The notes: a model not told the origin generated them from the sequence alone. A stretch of DNA of 64,000 nucleotides from Clostridia bacterium (GCA_017626145.1 JAGAJK010000034.1:124001-188000); one strand, 5' to 3'; shown: positions 15,944-25,791, counted from the stretch's first letter. Made by a program: numbers and translations.

Positions 15944-16825
15944 ATGAAACACAGAGCTTTTATATACATAATACTTGCAGGAATCCTATGGGGAACCTCC
16001 TGCCTTTTTGTAAATGCCTTAAAGCCGTATAATCTTACAAGTCTGCAGATGGTATGCATAAGAGGAAGCATATCTGCTGTTGCGATGTGTATATTTGTGT
16101 TTTTTTACGACAAAAGCATATTTAAGGTTAGCGGCAGGGATTTGCTTTTATATTTTTGCAGTGGGGCTGCAATGTATTTTACTGCCGCCTTTTATTATGC
16201 CGCAATTTTGAAATCCTCTGCATCAACGGCGGTAATACTTATGTATACTGCACCCGTTATGGTTATGGTTTATTCTGTGGCTTTTATGGGTGAAAAATTC
16301 AATCTGCCCAAGGGAATTTCCGTCTTTTTGATGATATCGGGCTGTGCTCTGGTATCAGGAATAGCAGGAGGGCTTAAAACAAGTATTTTAGGTGCTTTTC
16401 TGGGACTTATGTCAGGTGTAAGCTACAGCGCTTACAATGTTTTCACCAAAACACAGATGAATAAAAAGTGTAACCCTCTGGCAGCGACTTTGTACTGTTA
16501 TATTTTTATGGCAATTTGTTCTCTTATTCCCTGCAAGCCCTGGCAGATTGTAATGGTTGCGACAAATGCGCCGGTAACGCTTTTACCTATAATCGGCTGT
16601 GGAATCTGCACCTGCGTTTTGCCGTATTTTCTTTACACTCTTGCATTGGGTGTGCTTCCTGCAGGAACGGCAACTGCTTTAGGGGTAATGGAGCCTCTGT
16701 CTGCTACAATTTTCAGCGTTGTTTTTCTTGATGAAACCCTTAGTGTTTATTCAGTTTTTGGTATAGTACTTATAATGGTTGCAGTTTTTTTGCTGAGCAG
16801 AACTGCCAATGAGGAGGATGTATGA
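15944..16825 (+). CDS. EamA/DMT-family transporter
   Basis: 293 residues with about ten hydrophobic helices, organised as two EamA repeats of five. The signature Ala-Gly-Ile-Leu-Trp-Gly-Thr-Ser is at the start of repeat one, and the second repeat ends Val-Met-Glu-Pro-Leu-Ser-Ala-Thr. The family exports amino acids or other small metabolites, but the substrate cannot be told. It overlaps the next gene (stop TGA inside ATGTATGA), so the two are translationally coupled. Confidence 0.9.
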   Translation: MKHRAFIYIILAGILWGTSCLFVNALKPYNLTSLQMVCIRGSISAVAMCIFVFFYDKSIFKVSGRDLLLYFCSGAAMYFTAAFYYAAILKSSASTAVILMYTAPVMVMVYSVAFMGEKFNLPKGISVFLMISGCALVSGIAGGLKTSILGAFLGLMSGVSYSAYNVFTKTQMNKKCNPLAATLYCYIFMAICSLIPCKPWQIVMVATNAPVTLLPIIGCGICTCVLPYFLYTLALGVLPAGTATALGVMEPLSATIFSVVFLDETLSVYSVFGIVLIMVAVFLLSRTANEEDV

Positions 16826-17991
16826 AAAAGTATATCAGTTTATTTTTGTGTGTAGTATTTATATGTACAGCATTTGTATCTGTAAATGCGTTTGCTGTGG
16901 ATGAAAATAAACCTCTTACAAGACTTGAAGCGGTTAAAATGCTTTGTGAAATTTTCCCTTCAGGGGAAGGTGGAGAAATTTTTTCTGATACTGACGATGC
17001 CGATGTGGCATATTACAGAAAATTCGGTATTGTTCAGGGCAAGGGCGATAATACCTTTGACCCCGATTCACCCGTTAAAACAGAGGATTTTCTGTTAATG
17101 CTGAAAAGAGCTCTGGACGCAGCGTGTCCCGATTTGGTTTACGATAATCAGAAAATAATATGGCATTACGACCAGAATGTAATTTCAGGCTATGCAGAAA
17201 GTCAGATTGCCTTTCTTTCAAGTGTAGGTGTTTACAATAATTCAGGCTACCTTAATGCGGATAAAATTATATCTGTTGGAATGGCATCGTATTATGTTAA
17301 GCTTGCAAAATATGCAAAGAATTACGGTCTCAAAAGCGAGAACGGTAATCTCGGCAAAAAGCTTCCTCCGGTTCTGATGTACCACGTAATTGATTATCCG
17401 GTAGGCCCTTACGAGTATTTATTTGTTACTTCGGAGGATTTTGAAGCACAGATAAAGTATCTTTACGATAACGGATATACCTTCTTGTTTCCTGAGGAGC
17501 TGTCGGTGGCACATCTTGTAAAAAAGCCTGTTGTAATAACCTTTGATGACGGAAATGAACAAACCTACAGAAATGCATTTCCCATTCTTAAGAAATACAA
17601 GGCAAAGGCAACCTTGTATATGGTTGCTGATATGATTGATACATATGGCTACTGTACCTCATCCCAATTAAGGGAAATGAGCGACAGCGGAGTATTCCGT
17701 ATTAATTCACATACCTTAACACACCCATACCTTACGGATTTAACCTCCGAAGAGATTGAAAGAGAGTTTGCACAGGCAAATGATAAGATATACAGTATAA
17801 CCAGACGTGATGTAACATCGGTTGCGTTTCCTTACGGCTATTTTGATGAAAAGGTTTTACTGCAGGCAAAGCGTTACTACAAAACGGCATTTGGTGTAAA
17901 TAAATCTGCAAGAACGCCTATGCGTGTTCCTTCGCGTTACACAGTTGACGGAACACTTGATATGAGCTATTTTAAATCTATATTTGAATAA
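16822..17991 (+). CDS. Secreted polysaccharide deacetylase with SLH-like N-terminus
   Basis: 389 residues. Signal peptide at about 1-26, then SLH-like repeats (about 28-160: Thr-Arg-Leu-Glu-Ala-Val, Gly-Lys-Gly-Asp-Asn-Thr-Phe-Asp-Pro-Asp-Ser-Pro). The C-terminal domain is a carbohydrate esterase 4 NodB fold (about 185-385). It shows Val-Ile-Thr-Phe-Asp-Asp-Gly (catalytic Asp and metal Asp), Ser-His-Thr-x-x-His (metal histidines) and Ala-Phe-Pro-Tyr-Gly. It probably deacetylates peptidoglycan or another wall glycan. Overlaps the transporter gene; malic enzyme follows after 15 bp. Confidence 0.92.
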   Translation: MKKYISLFLCVVFICTAFVSVNAFAVDENKPLTRLEAVKMLCEIFPSGEGGEIFSDTDDADVAYYRKFGIVQGKGDNTFDPDSPVKTEDFLLMLKRALDAACPDLVYDNQKIIWHYDQNVISGYAESQIAFLSSVGVYNNSGYLNADKIISVGMASYYVKLAKYAKNYGLKSENGNLGKKLPPVLMYHVIDYPVGPYEYLFVTSEDFEAQIKYLYDNGYTFLFPEELSVAHLVKKPVVITFDDGNEQTYRNAFPILKKYKAKATLYMVADMIDTYGYCTSSQLREMSDSGVFRINSHTLTHPYLTDLTSEEIEREFAQANDKIYSITRRDVTSVAFPYGYFDEKVLLQAKRYYKTAFGVNKSARTPMRVPSRYTVDGTLDMSYFKSIFE

Positions 17992-18006
17992 GAAAGGACG
18001 AGTTTT

Positions 18007-19179
18007 ATGACAATAGGAGAAAAGGCATTGGCTAAGCACGAGGAATGGCAGGGTAAAATTGAGGTTGTTTCCCGTGTGAAGGTAGAAAATTCGGAGGACT
18101 TGTCGCTGGCGTACACTCCCGGTGTTGCTCAGCCCTGTCTTGAAATACAGAAGGACGTTAATAAATCCTATACTCTTACAAGAAGACATAATATGGTTGC
18201 AGTTGTAACTGACGGAACAGCAGTTTTAGGTCTTGGTGACATAGGGCCCGAAGCAGGTATGCCTGTTATGGAGGGCAAATGCGTGCTCTTTAAGGAATTT
18301 GCTGATGTTGATGCATTTCCTATATGCGTTAAGACAAAGGATGTAGACGAATTTGTTCAGACTGTTTACAATATTTCAGGAAGCTTTGGCGGTATTAACC
18401 TTGAAGATATTGCCGCACCACGTTGCTTTGAAATAGAAAGAAAATTGAAAGAAATATGCGATATTCCTGTTTTCCACGATGACCAGCACGGTACAGCTAT
18501 TGTAGTTGCCTCAGCTCTTATAAATGCATTAAAGGTTGCAGATAAAGAAATCGGAAAGGTTCGCGTGGTGATTAACGGTGCAGGAAGTGCAGGTACCGCA
18601 ATTGGTATTCATTTAATGAACCTGGGTGTGAAAAACCTTGTTATGTGCGACCGTTTTGGAATACTTGATGAAAACGATGACAGAATTACCGACTCACAAA
18701 AGGAAATGGCAAAAATAACCAACCCCGAAAACCTCAAAGGCTCTTTATCTGATGCATTAAAGGGTGCGGATGTGTTTATAGGTGTTTCTGCGCCGAATAT
18801 TGTTTCGGAAGAAATGGTTAAGTCCATGAACGAAAAAGCTATTGTATTTCCTATGGCAAACCCTGTTCCTGAAATTATGCCCGACCTTGCAAAAAACGCA
18901 GGTGCATTTATTGTTGGTACAGGACGTTCTGATTTTGAGAATCAGATTAATAATGTGCTGGCTTTCCCCGGAATTTTCAAAGGTGCTTTATCCGTTCGTG
19001 CTTCAAGTATAAACGATGAAATGAAAATGGCGGCATCGATTGCTATTGCAAATCTGATAGACCCTTCAGAGCTGAGTCCGTCATACATAATTCCAAAGGC
19101 TTTCGATACGAGAGTTGGCAAAGCCGTTGCCGATGCCGTAGCAAAAGCGGCAAAAGAAAGCGGCGTCGCAAGAATATAA
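18007..19179 (+). CDS. NAD(P)-dependent malic enzyme
   Basis: Oxidative decarboxylation of malate to pyruvate. 390 residues, the short bacterial form without a phosphotransacetylase tail. Motifs: Tyr-Thr-Pro-Gly-Val-Ala near residue 37, [13 protein letters not shown], Asp-Asp-Gln-His-Gly-Thr-Ala (metal site) and Gly-Ala-Gly-Ser-Ala-Gly (nucleotide site). RBS AAAGGACGAG. It is probably cotranscribed with the two genes before it, though the functions are unrelated. Confidence 0.95.
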   Translation: MTIGEKALAKHEEWQGKIEVVSRVKVENSEDLSLAYTPGVAQPCLEIQKDVNKSYTLTRRHNMVAVVTDGTAVLGLGDIGPEAGMPVMEGKCVLFKEFADVDAFPICVKTKDVDEFVQTVYNISGSFGGINLEDIAAPRCFEIERKLKEICDIPVFHDDQHGTAIVVASALINALKVADKEIGKVRVVINGAGSAGTAIGIHLMNLGVKNLVMCDRFGILDENDDRITDSQKEMAKITNPENLKGSLSDALKGADVFIGVSAPNIVSEEMVKSMNEKAIVFPMANPVPEIMPDLAKNAGAFIVGTGRSDFENQINNVLAFPGIFKGALSVRASSINDEMKMAASIAIANLIDPSELSPSYIIPKAFDTRVGKAVADAVAKAAKESGVARI

Positions 19180-19218
19180 AAGCCTCGAATACAATAAATT
19201 TAAAATTTCAAAAAAATC

Positions 19219-19247
19219 TTGACAAATTATTTGTATTGTGGTAAAAT
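19219..19247 (+). promoter_or_regulatory. Promoter of the T-box operon
   Basis: TTGACA (19219-19224), 17-bp spacer, TAAAAT (19242-19247). Confidence 0.75.
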
Positions 19248-19261
19248 ACTTTCAAAATAAA

Positions 19262-19530
19262 CGCTAAGATGCGGAATAGTACGTAAGAATTTTCGCTTTG
19301 AGAGAAATGCCGGGTGGTGCGAGGCATAGCGAGGGACTTTCGGAACTCACCGCGGAGCGGCTGCCGTGAAAATCACAGTAGGGGCAGACGGGAACTCCCG
19401 TAACAGAGTTAAGATGTGTTAGCATCTAAAGGGCATCCTTTTGGGTGAAGAAGAGTGGTACCGCGGAAACAAAATGAATTTTAACGTTTTCGTCTCTTTG
19501 AATCGACATTGAGACGGAAGCGTTTTTTTG
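19262..19530 (+). promoter_or_regulatory. T-box riboswitch, specifier probably CUC (Leu)
   Basis: The leader carries the T-box core AGAGTGGTACCGCGG (19453-19467), the AGTA element of the specifier loop (19278-19281), a GAGAGA motif and an ACGGG/CCCGT stem. A strong terminator follows, AACGTTTTCGTCTC (19482-19495) with GAGACGGAAGCGTT (19511-19524) and a T-run. Pairing GCGG (19271) with CCGC (19350) as the stem I base places CTC (19346-19348), followed by A, at the specifier position. That reads leucine and fits a LeuA-like gene downstream. The T-box is certain; the specifier is inferred from hand folding. Confidence 0.92.
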
Positions 19531-19571
19531 TCGGTTGAATATATATGTTTTATTTGAAAGGGGTTCTACCA

Positions 19572-20960
19572 ATGAACAAAATTAATGTATCGGACATTAC
19601 CTTAAAAAAGCTTTCACAGGATCGCAGTGTTGCACTTCTGTTCCGTGAAAAGACAGCAATAGCTGCCTGTGCCGATTTAATAGGAGCAGATGCAGTTGAG
19701 CTTGCACCGGTTAAAAATTTACGTGAAGATACTATTATATGCAAAACAATTGCACAGAAAATCAAAAACGCAGTTCTTGCAATTCCTGCAGGCTTCGAAA
19801 CCGAAGATGTTGAAAATGCGTGGGAATGTATTAAAGAAGCTGCAAAACCACGTCTTCAGATTGAGCTTCCTACTTCAACCGTACAGATGGAATACACATA
19901 CCACGTTAAATCTGACAAGATGGTTGCAAAAATCGGGGAGCTTACAAAAAAAGCAAAAGAGCTTTGCTCTGACGTTGAATTTGTTGCACTTGACGCAACA
20001 CGTGCCGATATTGACTTTTTGATTGCCGCTGCAAAGGAAGCTGAGGCAAACGGTGCAGGCATTATCACACTTTGTGATGATGCAGGTGTATCACTTCCCG
20101 AAGAAATCGGTGAAATGGTAGCTAAAATCAAGGCTGAGGTTAAGGCAGATGTTTATATTCAGGCATCCGAACGTATCAGTATGGGTGTTGCATCTGTTGT
20201 TGCTGCAATAAAGGCAGGTGCAGACGGTGTTAAGTGTGCAATGGCAGGAAAGGATGCAGTTTTAACAGGCGAGCTTTCCGATGCGATTTGTGCATGCTCT
20301 GCGCAGCTTGGCATTGAAACAAATCTTGATAATACAAAAATACACGCAAGCATTGATGATATGCTTGCAAGCATTAATCACGAAGAATATGAAAACGACA
20401 GCGTTGTAAGCGAAAAGAAAAAAATTCTTCTTGATGCGGATGCAACAATCGCTCAGGTTGCACAGGCGGCACAGCTTCTTGGCTACGACCTTTCCGATTC
20501 CGACTGCGGAAATGTGCACAAGGCACTTATCGGTATATGTGAAAAGAAGGGTGCTGTTGGGGCAAAAGAATTTGAAGCTTTGATTGCAAGCTCTGCAATG
20601 CAGGCACCTTCTACTTATCATCTTGAAAGCTATACAACAAACAGCAGTAATGTAACAGGCTCAATGTCACAGGTTACATTAAAATGCAACGGTGAAATAA
20701 TATGTGGTGTAAGCACAGGTGACGGTTCTGTTGACTCGGCATTCCGTGCAATTGAACAGTGCATAGGCTACCACTACGAGCTTGACGATTTCCAGGTTCA
20801 GTCTGTAACAGAGGGTAAAGAAGCTTTAGGCTCTGCGTTGGTAAAGCTTCGCAATAACGGAAAGCTTTATTCGGGCAATGGCATTTCAACAGACATTGTT
20901 GCCGCAAGCATAAGAGCATATATAAACGCACTTAATAAAATCGTATCTGAGGAGGAATAA
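19572..20960 (+). CDS. LeuA-like protein lacking synthase catalytic motifs
   Basis: 462 residues from ATG 19572 (AAAGGGG upstream). Overall layout matches alpha-isopropylmalate synthase: TIM-barrel core (about 1-260), helical linker, and a LeuA dimer regulatory domain (about 350-460, Ser-Thr-Gly-Asp-Gly-Ser-Val-Asp-Ser-Ala-Phe-Arg-Ala-Ile). The catalytic signatures are gone. The usual Thr-Leu-Arg-Asp-Gly reads Thr-Leu-Lys-Lys-Leu, and the His-x-His-Asn metal site reads Gln-Ala-Ser-Glu. It is unlikely to make isopropylmalate and may be a regulatory or repurposed paralogue. Cotranscribed with the acyl-CoA synthetase fusion 2 bp downstream, under the T-box. Confidence 0.8.
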   Translation: MNKINVSDITLKKLSQDRSVALLFREKTAIAACADLIGADAVELAPVKNLREDTIICKTIAQKIKNAVLAIPAGFETEDVENAWECIKEAAKPRLQIELPTSTVQMEYTYHVKSDKMVAKIGELTKKAKELCSDVEFVALDATRADIDFLIAAAKEAEANGAGIITLCDDAGVSLPEEIGEMVAKIKAEVKADVYIQASERISMGVASVVAAIKAGADGVKCAMAGKDAVLTGELSDAICACSAQLGIETNLDNTKIHASIDDMLASINHEEYENDSVVSEKKKILLDADATIAQVAQAAQLLGYDLSDSDCGNVHKALIGICEKKGAVGAKEFEALIASSAMQAPSTYHLESYTTNSSNVTGSMSQVTLKCNGEIICGVSTGDGSVDSAFRAIEQCIGYHYELDDFQVQSVTEGKEALGSALVKLRNNGKLYSGNGISTDIVAASIRAYINALNKIVSEEE

Positions 20961-20962
20961 GG

Positions 20963-23422
20963 ATGAAAATTGTATTTTCAACAAAAAATGTAAACAGAGC
21001 ATCCTTCCTCGATCTTTGCCGTTATGCGTACGATTACGGTTTCTCCGGCTTTGAAATCTACGATGCAGTAAAGGAAAGATTGCAGCATCATGACAGTATT
21101 CTCCGCCGTGACCGTATTGCAGATGCCAAAAGAAAGCTGGTAAACAGAAATATTTCTGTTTCCGCACTTCGTATGCCTTACCCTGTTGAAAGCGATGAAA
21201 CAACAGCTGAGCTTGTTGTAAAGTATGTTGATATGGCATCAGCTTCGGGTGTTGCCAACGTTATTGTCCGTGTTGAAAAGGAAACCTCATTTGAGGTTCT
21301 CGGCGAAAAGCTTTTTGATGCGGTAAAACGTGCTGAAATGGCAGATGTTGCAATTTTGTTTGAAACTGTAGGATATCTGGCAAATACCGAAAAGGTTATT
21401 GAAATAATTAACTTTTTCTCATCCTCGGCAATCGGTGCTTCGTGGAATGTAAGAGGAACGTATTTTGCTGCAGGAGAAACCTCGGAGGCTACAATAAAAA
21501 CTCTGGGTGCATATATTAAATATGTACGTCTTGGCGATATGAAGGACTCAAAAACCGTTTTAATCGGTGAGGGTGAATTGGATGTTGAAAAGTTAATAGG
21601 TGCACTTTCGTCATTGAACTTTGACGGATTTATCTGTGCGGCGTGGAACGAAGATATTAACGATGCGGATATAGTTTTAACTCATTTTGCGAACTATATT
21701 TCTTCACTTAAGCGTGAAAAGAAAAGCTACGACCGTGCTTATTACAACAGAGCGAAAACAGGTACATTTGTATGGAAAAAGTACGATGTTATTGAAGCAA
21801 CCTTTTCTGATGTTTTAGACACAATGGCAGAAACTTATCCTGACCAGTATGCCTTTAAATATCCGACTCTTGACTATACAAGAACCTATGAACAGTTCCG
21901 CCGTGATGTTGATGAATGTGCGGCAGCACTTATTTCTCTTGGTGTAAAGGCAGGAGACCACGTTGCGGTATGGGCAACAAACGTTCCCGAATGGTTTATA
22001 ACCTTCTGGGCAACTACTAAAATCGGTGCTGTTCTTGTTACAGTTAATACTGCGTACAAAATTCACGAAATTGAATATCTTTTAAAGCAGTCGGACACTC
22101 ATACTCTTGTTATGATTGAATATTGCAAGGATATAAATTATAAAGAAATTATTCAGGAGCTTTGCCCTGAGCTTGAAAATCTTGAACCGGGCAAGTCACT
22201 TTATTCAAAGAACTTACCGTTCCTGAGAAACGTTGTAACAGCAGGCTTTTCAATGAATGGCTGTCTTACATGGGAACAGATGCTTTCACGTTCTTCACTT
22301 GTTCCACGTGAAGAGGTAAGAAGACGTGCGTCATTGGTAAAGCCTGACGATGTGTGCAATATGCAGTATACATCGGGTACAACAGGCTTCCCTAAAGGTG
22401 TTATGCTTACTCACCGCAACATTGTAAATAACGGTAAGACAATCGGTGACAGAATGGATTTATCAACGGCAGACAGAATGATGATTCAGGTTCCTATGTT
22501 CCATTGCTTCGGTATGGTGCTTTCTATGACGTCTATGATGACTCACGGCGGAACACTTTGCCCTATACCGTATTTCTCACCTAAGTCCTCACTTGCCTGC
22601 GTAAATGACGAGCATATAACCTGCTTTAACGGTGTTCCTACAATGTTTATAGCAATGTTCAATCACCCTAATTTTGCAAAAACAGACTTCTCTTATATGA
22701 GAACGGGCATAATGGCAGGTGCAAACTGTCCTGCAGATTTAATGCGCCGTGCGGCTGATGAAATGAATATGCGTGAAATTATCTCCGTTTACGGACAGAC
22801 TGAGGCATCACCGGGCTGTACTATGGGCGAGGTTAATGAGGATATTGACCACAGAGTTGAAACGGTTGGAAGTCCGTTCCCCGGTGTTGAATGTAAGGTT
22901 ATAGACCCTGAAACAGGTGAAGAACTCCCCGACGGTGAAAGCGGTGAATTCGTGGCTCGTGGCTTTAACATAATGAAGGGCTACTACAAAATGCCCGAAG
23001 CAACAGCTCAGGCAATTGATGCCGACGGATGGCTCCATTCAGGTGATATATGCTGCAGAACTCCCGACGGCTATTATAAGGTAACGGGCAGACTTAAGGA
23101 TATGATTATCCGAGGCGGTGAGAATCTGTATCCACGTGAAATTGAAGAATTTTATCTTACCAATCCTAAGGTTCGTGACGTTCAGGTTGTTGGTGTTCCC
23201 GACGAAAGATACGGCGAGGAATGCTGCGCGTGGATTATTCTCCACAAGGGTGAAACAGCTGATGAAAACGAAATGAAGGAATTCGGTAATGCATCAATTG
23301 CACGTCACAAGGTTCCAAGATATTTCCTTTTTGTTGATGAATTTCCAATGAATGCGGCAGGTAAAATTTTAAAATATAAAATGCGTGACCGGTCAGCAGA
23401 AATTTTAGGTTTAAAGAAATAA
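20963..23422 (+). CDS. Fusion of sugar-isomerase-like TIM barrel and acyl-CoA synthetase
   Basis: 819 residues. N-terminal part (about 1-255) is an AP-endonuclease-2/xylose-isomerase-like TIM barrel. The rest (about 270-815) is an AMP-dependent acyl-CoA ligase with Tyr-Thr-Ser-Gly-Thr-Thr-Gly-Phe-Pro-Lys-Gly (ATP loop, about 471-481), Tyr-Gly-Gln-Thr-Glu, Trp-Leu-His-Ser-Gly-Asp (hinge region) and the C-terminal catalytic Lys in Asn-Ala-Ala-Gly-Lys-Ile. The ligase looks intact; its substrate is unknown. Starts 2 bp after the LeuA-like stop, with RBS GAGGAGGAATAAGG. Such a fusion suggests coupled handling of one acid substrate. Confidence 0.85.
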   Translation: MKIVFSTKNVNRASFLDLCRYAYDYGFSGFEIYDAVKERLQHHDSILRRDRIADAKRKLVNRNISVSALRMPYPVESDETTAELVVKYVDMASASGVANVIVRVEKETSFEVLGEKLFDAVKRAEMADVAILFETVGYLANTEKVIEIINFFSSSAIGASWNVRGTYFAAGETSEATIKTLGAYIKYVRLGDMKDSKTVLIGEGELDVEKLIGALSSLNFDGFICAAWNEDINDADIVLTHFANYISSLKREKKSYDRAYYNRAKTGTFVWKKYDVIEATFSDVLDTMAETYPDQYAFKYPTLDYTRTYEQFRRDVDECAAALISLGVKAGDHVAVWATNVPEWFITFWATTKIGAVLVTVNTAYKIHEIEYLLKQSDTHTLVMIEYCKDINYKEIIQELCPELENLEPGKSLYSKNLPFLRNVVTAGFSMNGCLTWEQMLSRSSLVPREEVRRRASLVKPDDVCNMQYTSGTTGFPKGVMLTHRNIVNNGKTIGDRMDLSTADRMMIQVPMFHCFGMVLSMTSMMTHGGTLCPIPYFSPKSSLACVNDEHITCFNGVPTMFIAMFNHPNFAKTDFSYMRTGIMAGANCPADLMRRAADEMNMREIISVYGQTEASPGCTMGEVNEDIDHRVETVGSPFPGVECKVIDPETGEELPDGESGEFVARGFNIMKGYYKMPEATAQAIDADGWLHSGDICCRTPDGYYKVTGRLKDMIIRGGENLYPREIEEFYLTNPKVRDVQVVGVPDERYGEECCAWIILHKGETADENEMKEFGNASIARHKVPRYFLFVDEFPMNAAGKILKYKMRDRSAEILGLKK

Positions 23423-23439
23423 ACAGACGTAATTTAAGC

Positions 23440-23478
23440 TCCTTTGTATCCGATATATCGGTTTCAAAGGAGTTTTTT
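23440..23478 (+). terminator. Terminator after the T-box operon
   Basis: AGCTCCTTTG (23440-23449) pairs with CAAAGGAGTT (23465-23474), followed by T residues. Confidence 0.85.
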
Positions 23479-23532
23479 GTATAAAATATTATAATTTATG
23501 CATAAAAATACACAAATATTTGTTTAAGGTAC

Positions 23533-23561
23533 TTGACAAAAGCAGGAAAATCGGGTATAAT
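23533..23561 (+). promoter_or_regulatory. arg operon promoter
   Basis: TTGACA (23533-23538), 17-bp spacer, TATAAT (23556-23561). Confidence 0.8.
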
Positions 23562-23577
23562 AACCTTTATTATGGGA

Positions 23578-23600
23578 GCATATTTGTCGAATAAATATGC
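23578..23600 (+). promoter_or_regulatory. Possible ArgR operator
   Basis: The inverted repeat GCATATTT-N7-AAATATGC lies just downstream of the -10 box. ArgR/AhrC boxes are AT-rich palindromes with TGAAT/ATTCA-type halves, and this site is only a loose match. Confidence 0.4.
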
Positions 23601-23638
23601 AAAAACGTTGAAAAATTATTAATTTTGGAGGCGAGGGT

Positions 23639-24562
23639 ATGGCAAAGGTATTTATAGACGGCAGTGCAGGCACTACGGGTCTCAGAATTTACGACAGGCT
23701 CAGCGAGCGGAAAGATGTTGATTTAATCATTCTTCCCGATGAAATCAGAAAGGATTTAACTGCCAGACGTGACGCAATTAATAATGCAGATATTGTATTT
23801 TTATGCCTTCCCGATGCGGCGGCAATTGAGGCAGTAAGTTTTCTTGAAAATGACAAAACTGTTATAATAGATACCTCGACAGCTCACAGAACACTTGATA
23901 ACTGGACTTACGGTTTTCCGGAGCTTACGGGGGCAAGAGAAAAAATCAAAAATTCAAAGCTCATTGCAAACCCCGGCTGTCACGCAAGCGGTTTTGTAGC
24001 TTTGGTTGCACCCTTAGTTGAAAAAGGTATAATTTCTCAAAGTGCTTGTCTTACAAGCTTTTCAATAACAGGCTACTCAGGCGGCGGCAAAAAGATGATT
24101 GCCGAATACGAGGACGAAAACAAAGATAATCTTTTAAATGCACCACGTCAGTATGCACTTGGCCAGTCACACAAGCATTTAAAGGAAATGGTTAAAATCT
24201 GCGGTCTTGATAATGCACCTTGTTTTTCACCCATTGTTTCAAATTTTTACAGCGGTATGGAGGTAACTGTTCCGTTGTTTACAAAGGATTTAAAAGGCAA
24301 CTTACAGGATATTAAAGAAATTTACAAAAATATGTATAATTCAAAAATCATCCATTTTGATGAGGAGGCAGATAACGACGGGCTTTTATCTGCAATGGCT
24401 TATTCAAAAAGAGACGATATGGGAATATCGGTTTTCGGCAATGAGGACAGAATAATACTTACTGCAAGATTTGATAATTTAGGAAAGGGCGCCTCAGGCT
24501 CGGCGATACAGAATATGAATATTGTCATGGGTGTTGACGAGACTACAGGTTTGGAGGTATAA
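23639..24562 (+). CDS. argC: N-acetyl-gamma-glutamyl-phosphate reductase, short type
   Basis: NADPH-dependent reduction of N-acetylglutamyl phosphate in arginine synthesis. 307 residues, the short type-2 form. Gly-Ser-Ala-Gly-Thr-Thr-Gly-Leu-Arg (nucleotide site, residues 8-16) and Asn-Pro-Gly-Cys-His-Ala (catalytic Cys, about 116) are visible. RBS TTTGGAGGCGAGGG. First gene of argCJBDF; argJ follows 2 bp later. Confidence 0.95.
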   Translation: MAKVFIDGSAGTTGLRIYDRLSERKDVDLIILPDEIRKDLTARRDAINNADIVFLCLPDAAAIEAVSFLENDKTVIIDTSTAHRTLDNWTYGFPELTGAREKIKNSKLIANPGCHASGFVALVAPLVEKGIISQSACLTSFSITGYSGGGKKMIAEYEDENKDNLLNAPRQYALGQSHKHLKEMVKICGLDNAPCFSPIVSNFYSGMEVTVPLFTKDLKGNLQDIKEIYKNMYNSKIIHFDEEADNDGLLSAMAYSKRDDMGISVFGNEDRIILTARFDNLGKGASGSAIQNMNIVMGVDETTGLEV

Positions 24563-24564
24563 AA

Positions 24565-25782
24565 ATGGTTAAAATAATAAATGGCGGTGTTTGTGCCGCA
24601 AATGGGTTTAAGGCTAACGGTGTTCATTGCGGAATACGTAAGAACCGTACAAAAAAGGATTTAGCTCTTATTTACAGCGAAACAAAAGCGGCTACGGCGG
24701 CAGTTTATACAAGAAATCTTGTTAAGGGTGCACCTCTTACCGTTACAAAAAAGAATATTTCGGACGGCTACGCTCAGGCGGTTATCTGCAACAGCGGTAA
24801 CGCAAATACCTGTAACTCAAACGGTATTGAAATTGCAGAGAATATGTGTAAGCTTGTAGGAAATGAGCTTAACATTTCACCGTCGGATGTTGTTGTTGCA
24901 TCAACAGGTGTTATCGGTCAGAAGCTTGATATTACTCCTATTGCAAATTCAATTGGTGAGCTTGCAAAGGGCTTAAGCACAGAGGGCGGTAAGGCAGCGT
25001 CTGAAGCTATTATGACAACAGATGTGGTTGAAAAGGAAATTGCTGTTGAATTTGTTCTTGACGGCAAGGTTTGTCATATGGGCGGTATCGCAAAGGGAAG
25101 CGGTATGATTCACCCTAATATGGCAACAATGCTTGTTTTCATAACAACAGATGTATCAATTGCTCCTGCAATGCTTCAGAAAGCACTTTTAAGCGATATT
25201 GATGCAACCTTTAATATGCTCAGCATCGATGGTGATACATCAACAAACGATATGGTAACTGTCCTTGCAAACGGAATGGCAGGAAACTGTGAAATCGATT
25301 GCGACTGTGACGATTTCAAGGTATTTATGGAAGCTCTTAATACTGTTTGCATCCACCTTTGCAGAACTATTGCAGGTGACGGCGAGGGTGCAACAAAATT
25401 ACTTGAATGTAAAGTAACAGGTGCTAAAAGTCTTTCAGTTGCGAGAGTGGTTGCGAAAAGTGTGATTTGTTCATCACTTTTGAAGGCGGCTATGTTTGGT
25501 GCAGATGCCAACTGGGGCAGAGTTTTATGTGCAATCGGCTACAGCGGAGCTGATGTTGATGTAACTAAAATCGATGTTGCATTTTCATCATCAAAGGGTG
25601 TAATTGAGGTATGTAAAAACGGTTCGGGTGTTGATTTCTCTGAAGAGAAGGCAAAGGAAATCCTTCTTGAAAAGGAAATAGAAATTATAGTTTCATTAAA
25701 TGAAGGTACATTTGATGCAACAGCCTGGGGCTGTGACCTTACATACGATTACGTGAAAATCAACGGCGACTACAGAACATGA
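24565..25782 (+). CDS. argJ: Bifunctional ornithine acetyltransferase / N-acetylglutamate synthase
   Basis: Recycles the acetyl group between N-acetylornithine and glutamate. 405 residues. The self-cleavage region Gly-Ser-Gly-Met-Ile-His-Pro-Asn-Met-Ala-Thr-Met-Leu is intact (about 172-184), with the Thr nucleophile that starts the beta chain. Whether it is mono- or bifunctional cannot be read from sequence, but no argA/argE is present here. The palindromic repeats between this gene and argB interrupt the operon. Confidence 0.95.
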   Translation: MVKIINGGVCAANGFKANGVHCGIRKNRTKKDLALIYSETKAATAAVYTRNLVKGAPLTVTKKNISDGYAQAVICNSGNANTCNSNGIEIAENMCKLVGNELNISPSDVVVASTGVIGQKLDITPIANSIGELAKGLSTEGGKAASEAIMTTDVVEKEIAVEFVLDGKVCHMGGIAKGSGMIHPNMATMLVFITTDVSIAPAMLQKALLSDIDATFNMLSIDGDTSTNDMVTVLANGMAGNCEIDCDCDDFKVFMEALNTVCIHLCRTIAGDGEGATKLLECKVTGAKSLSVARVVAKSVICSSLLKAAMFGADANWGRVLCAIGYSGADVDVTKIDVAFSSSKGVIEVCKNGSGVDFSEEKAKEILLEKEIEIIVSLNEGTFDATAWGCDLTYDYVKINGDYRT

Positions 25783-25791
25783 TTACTACGC

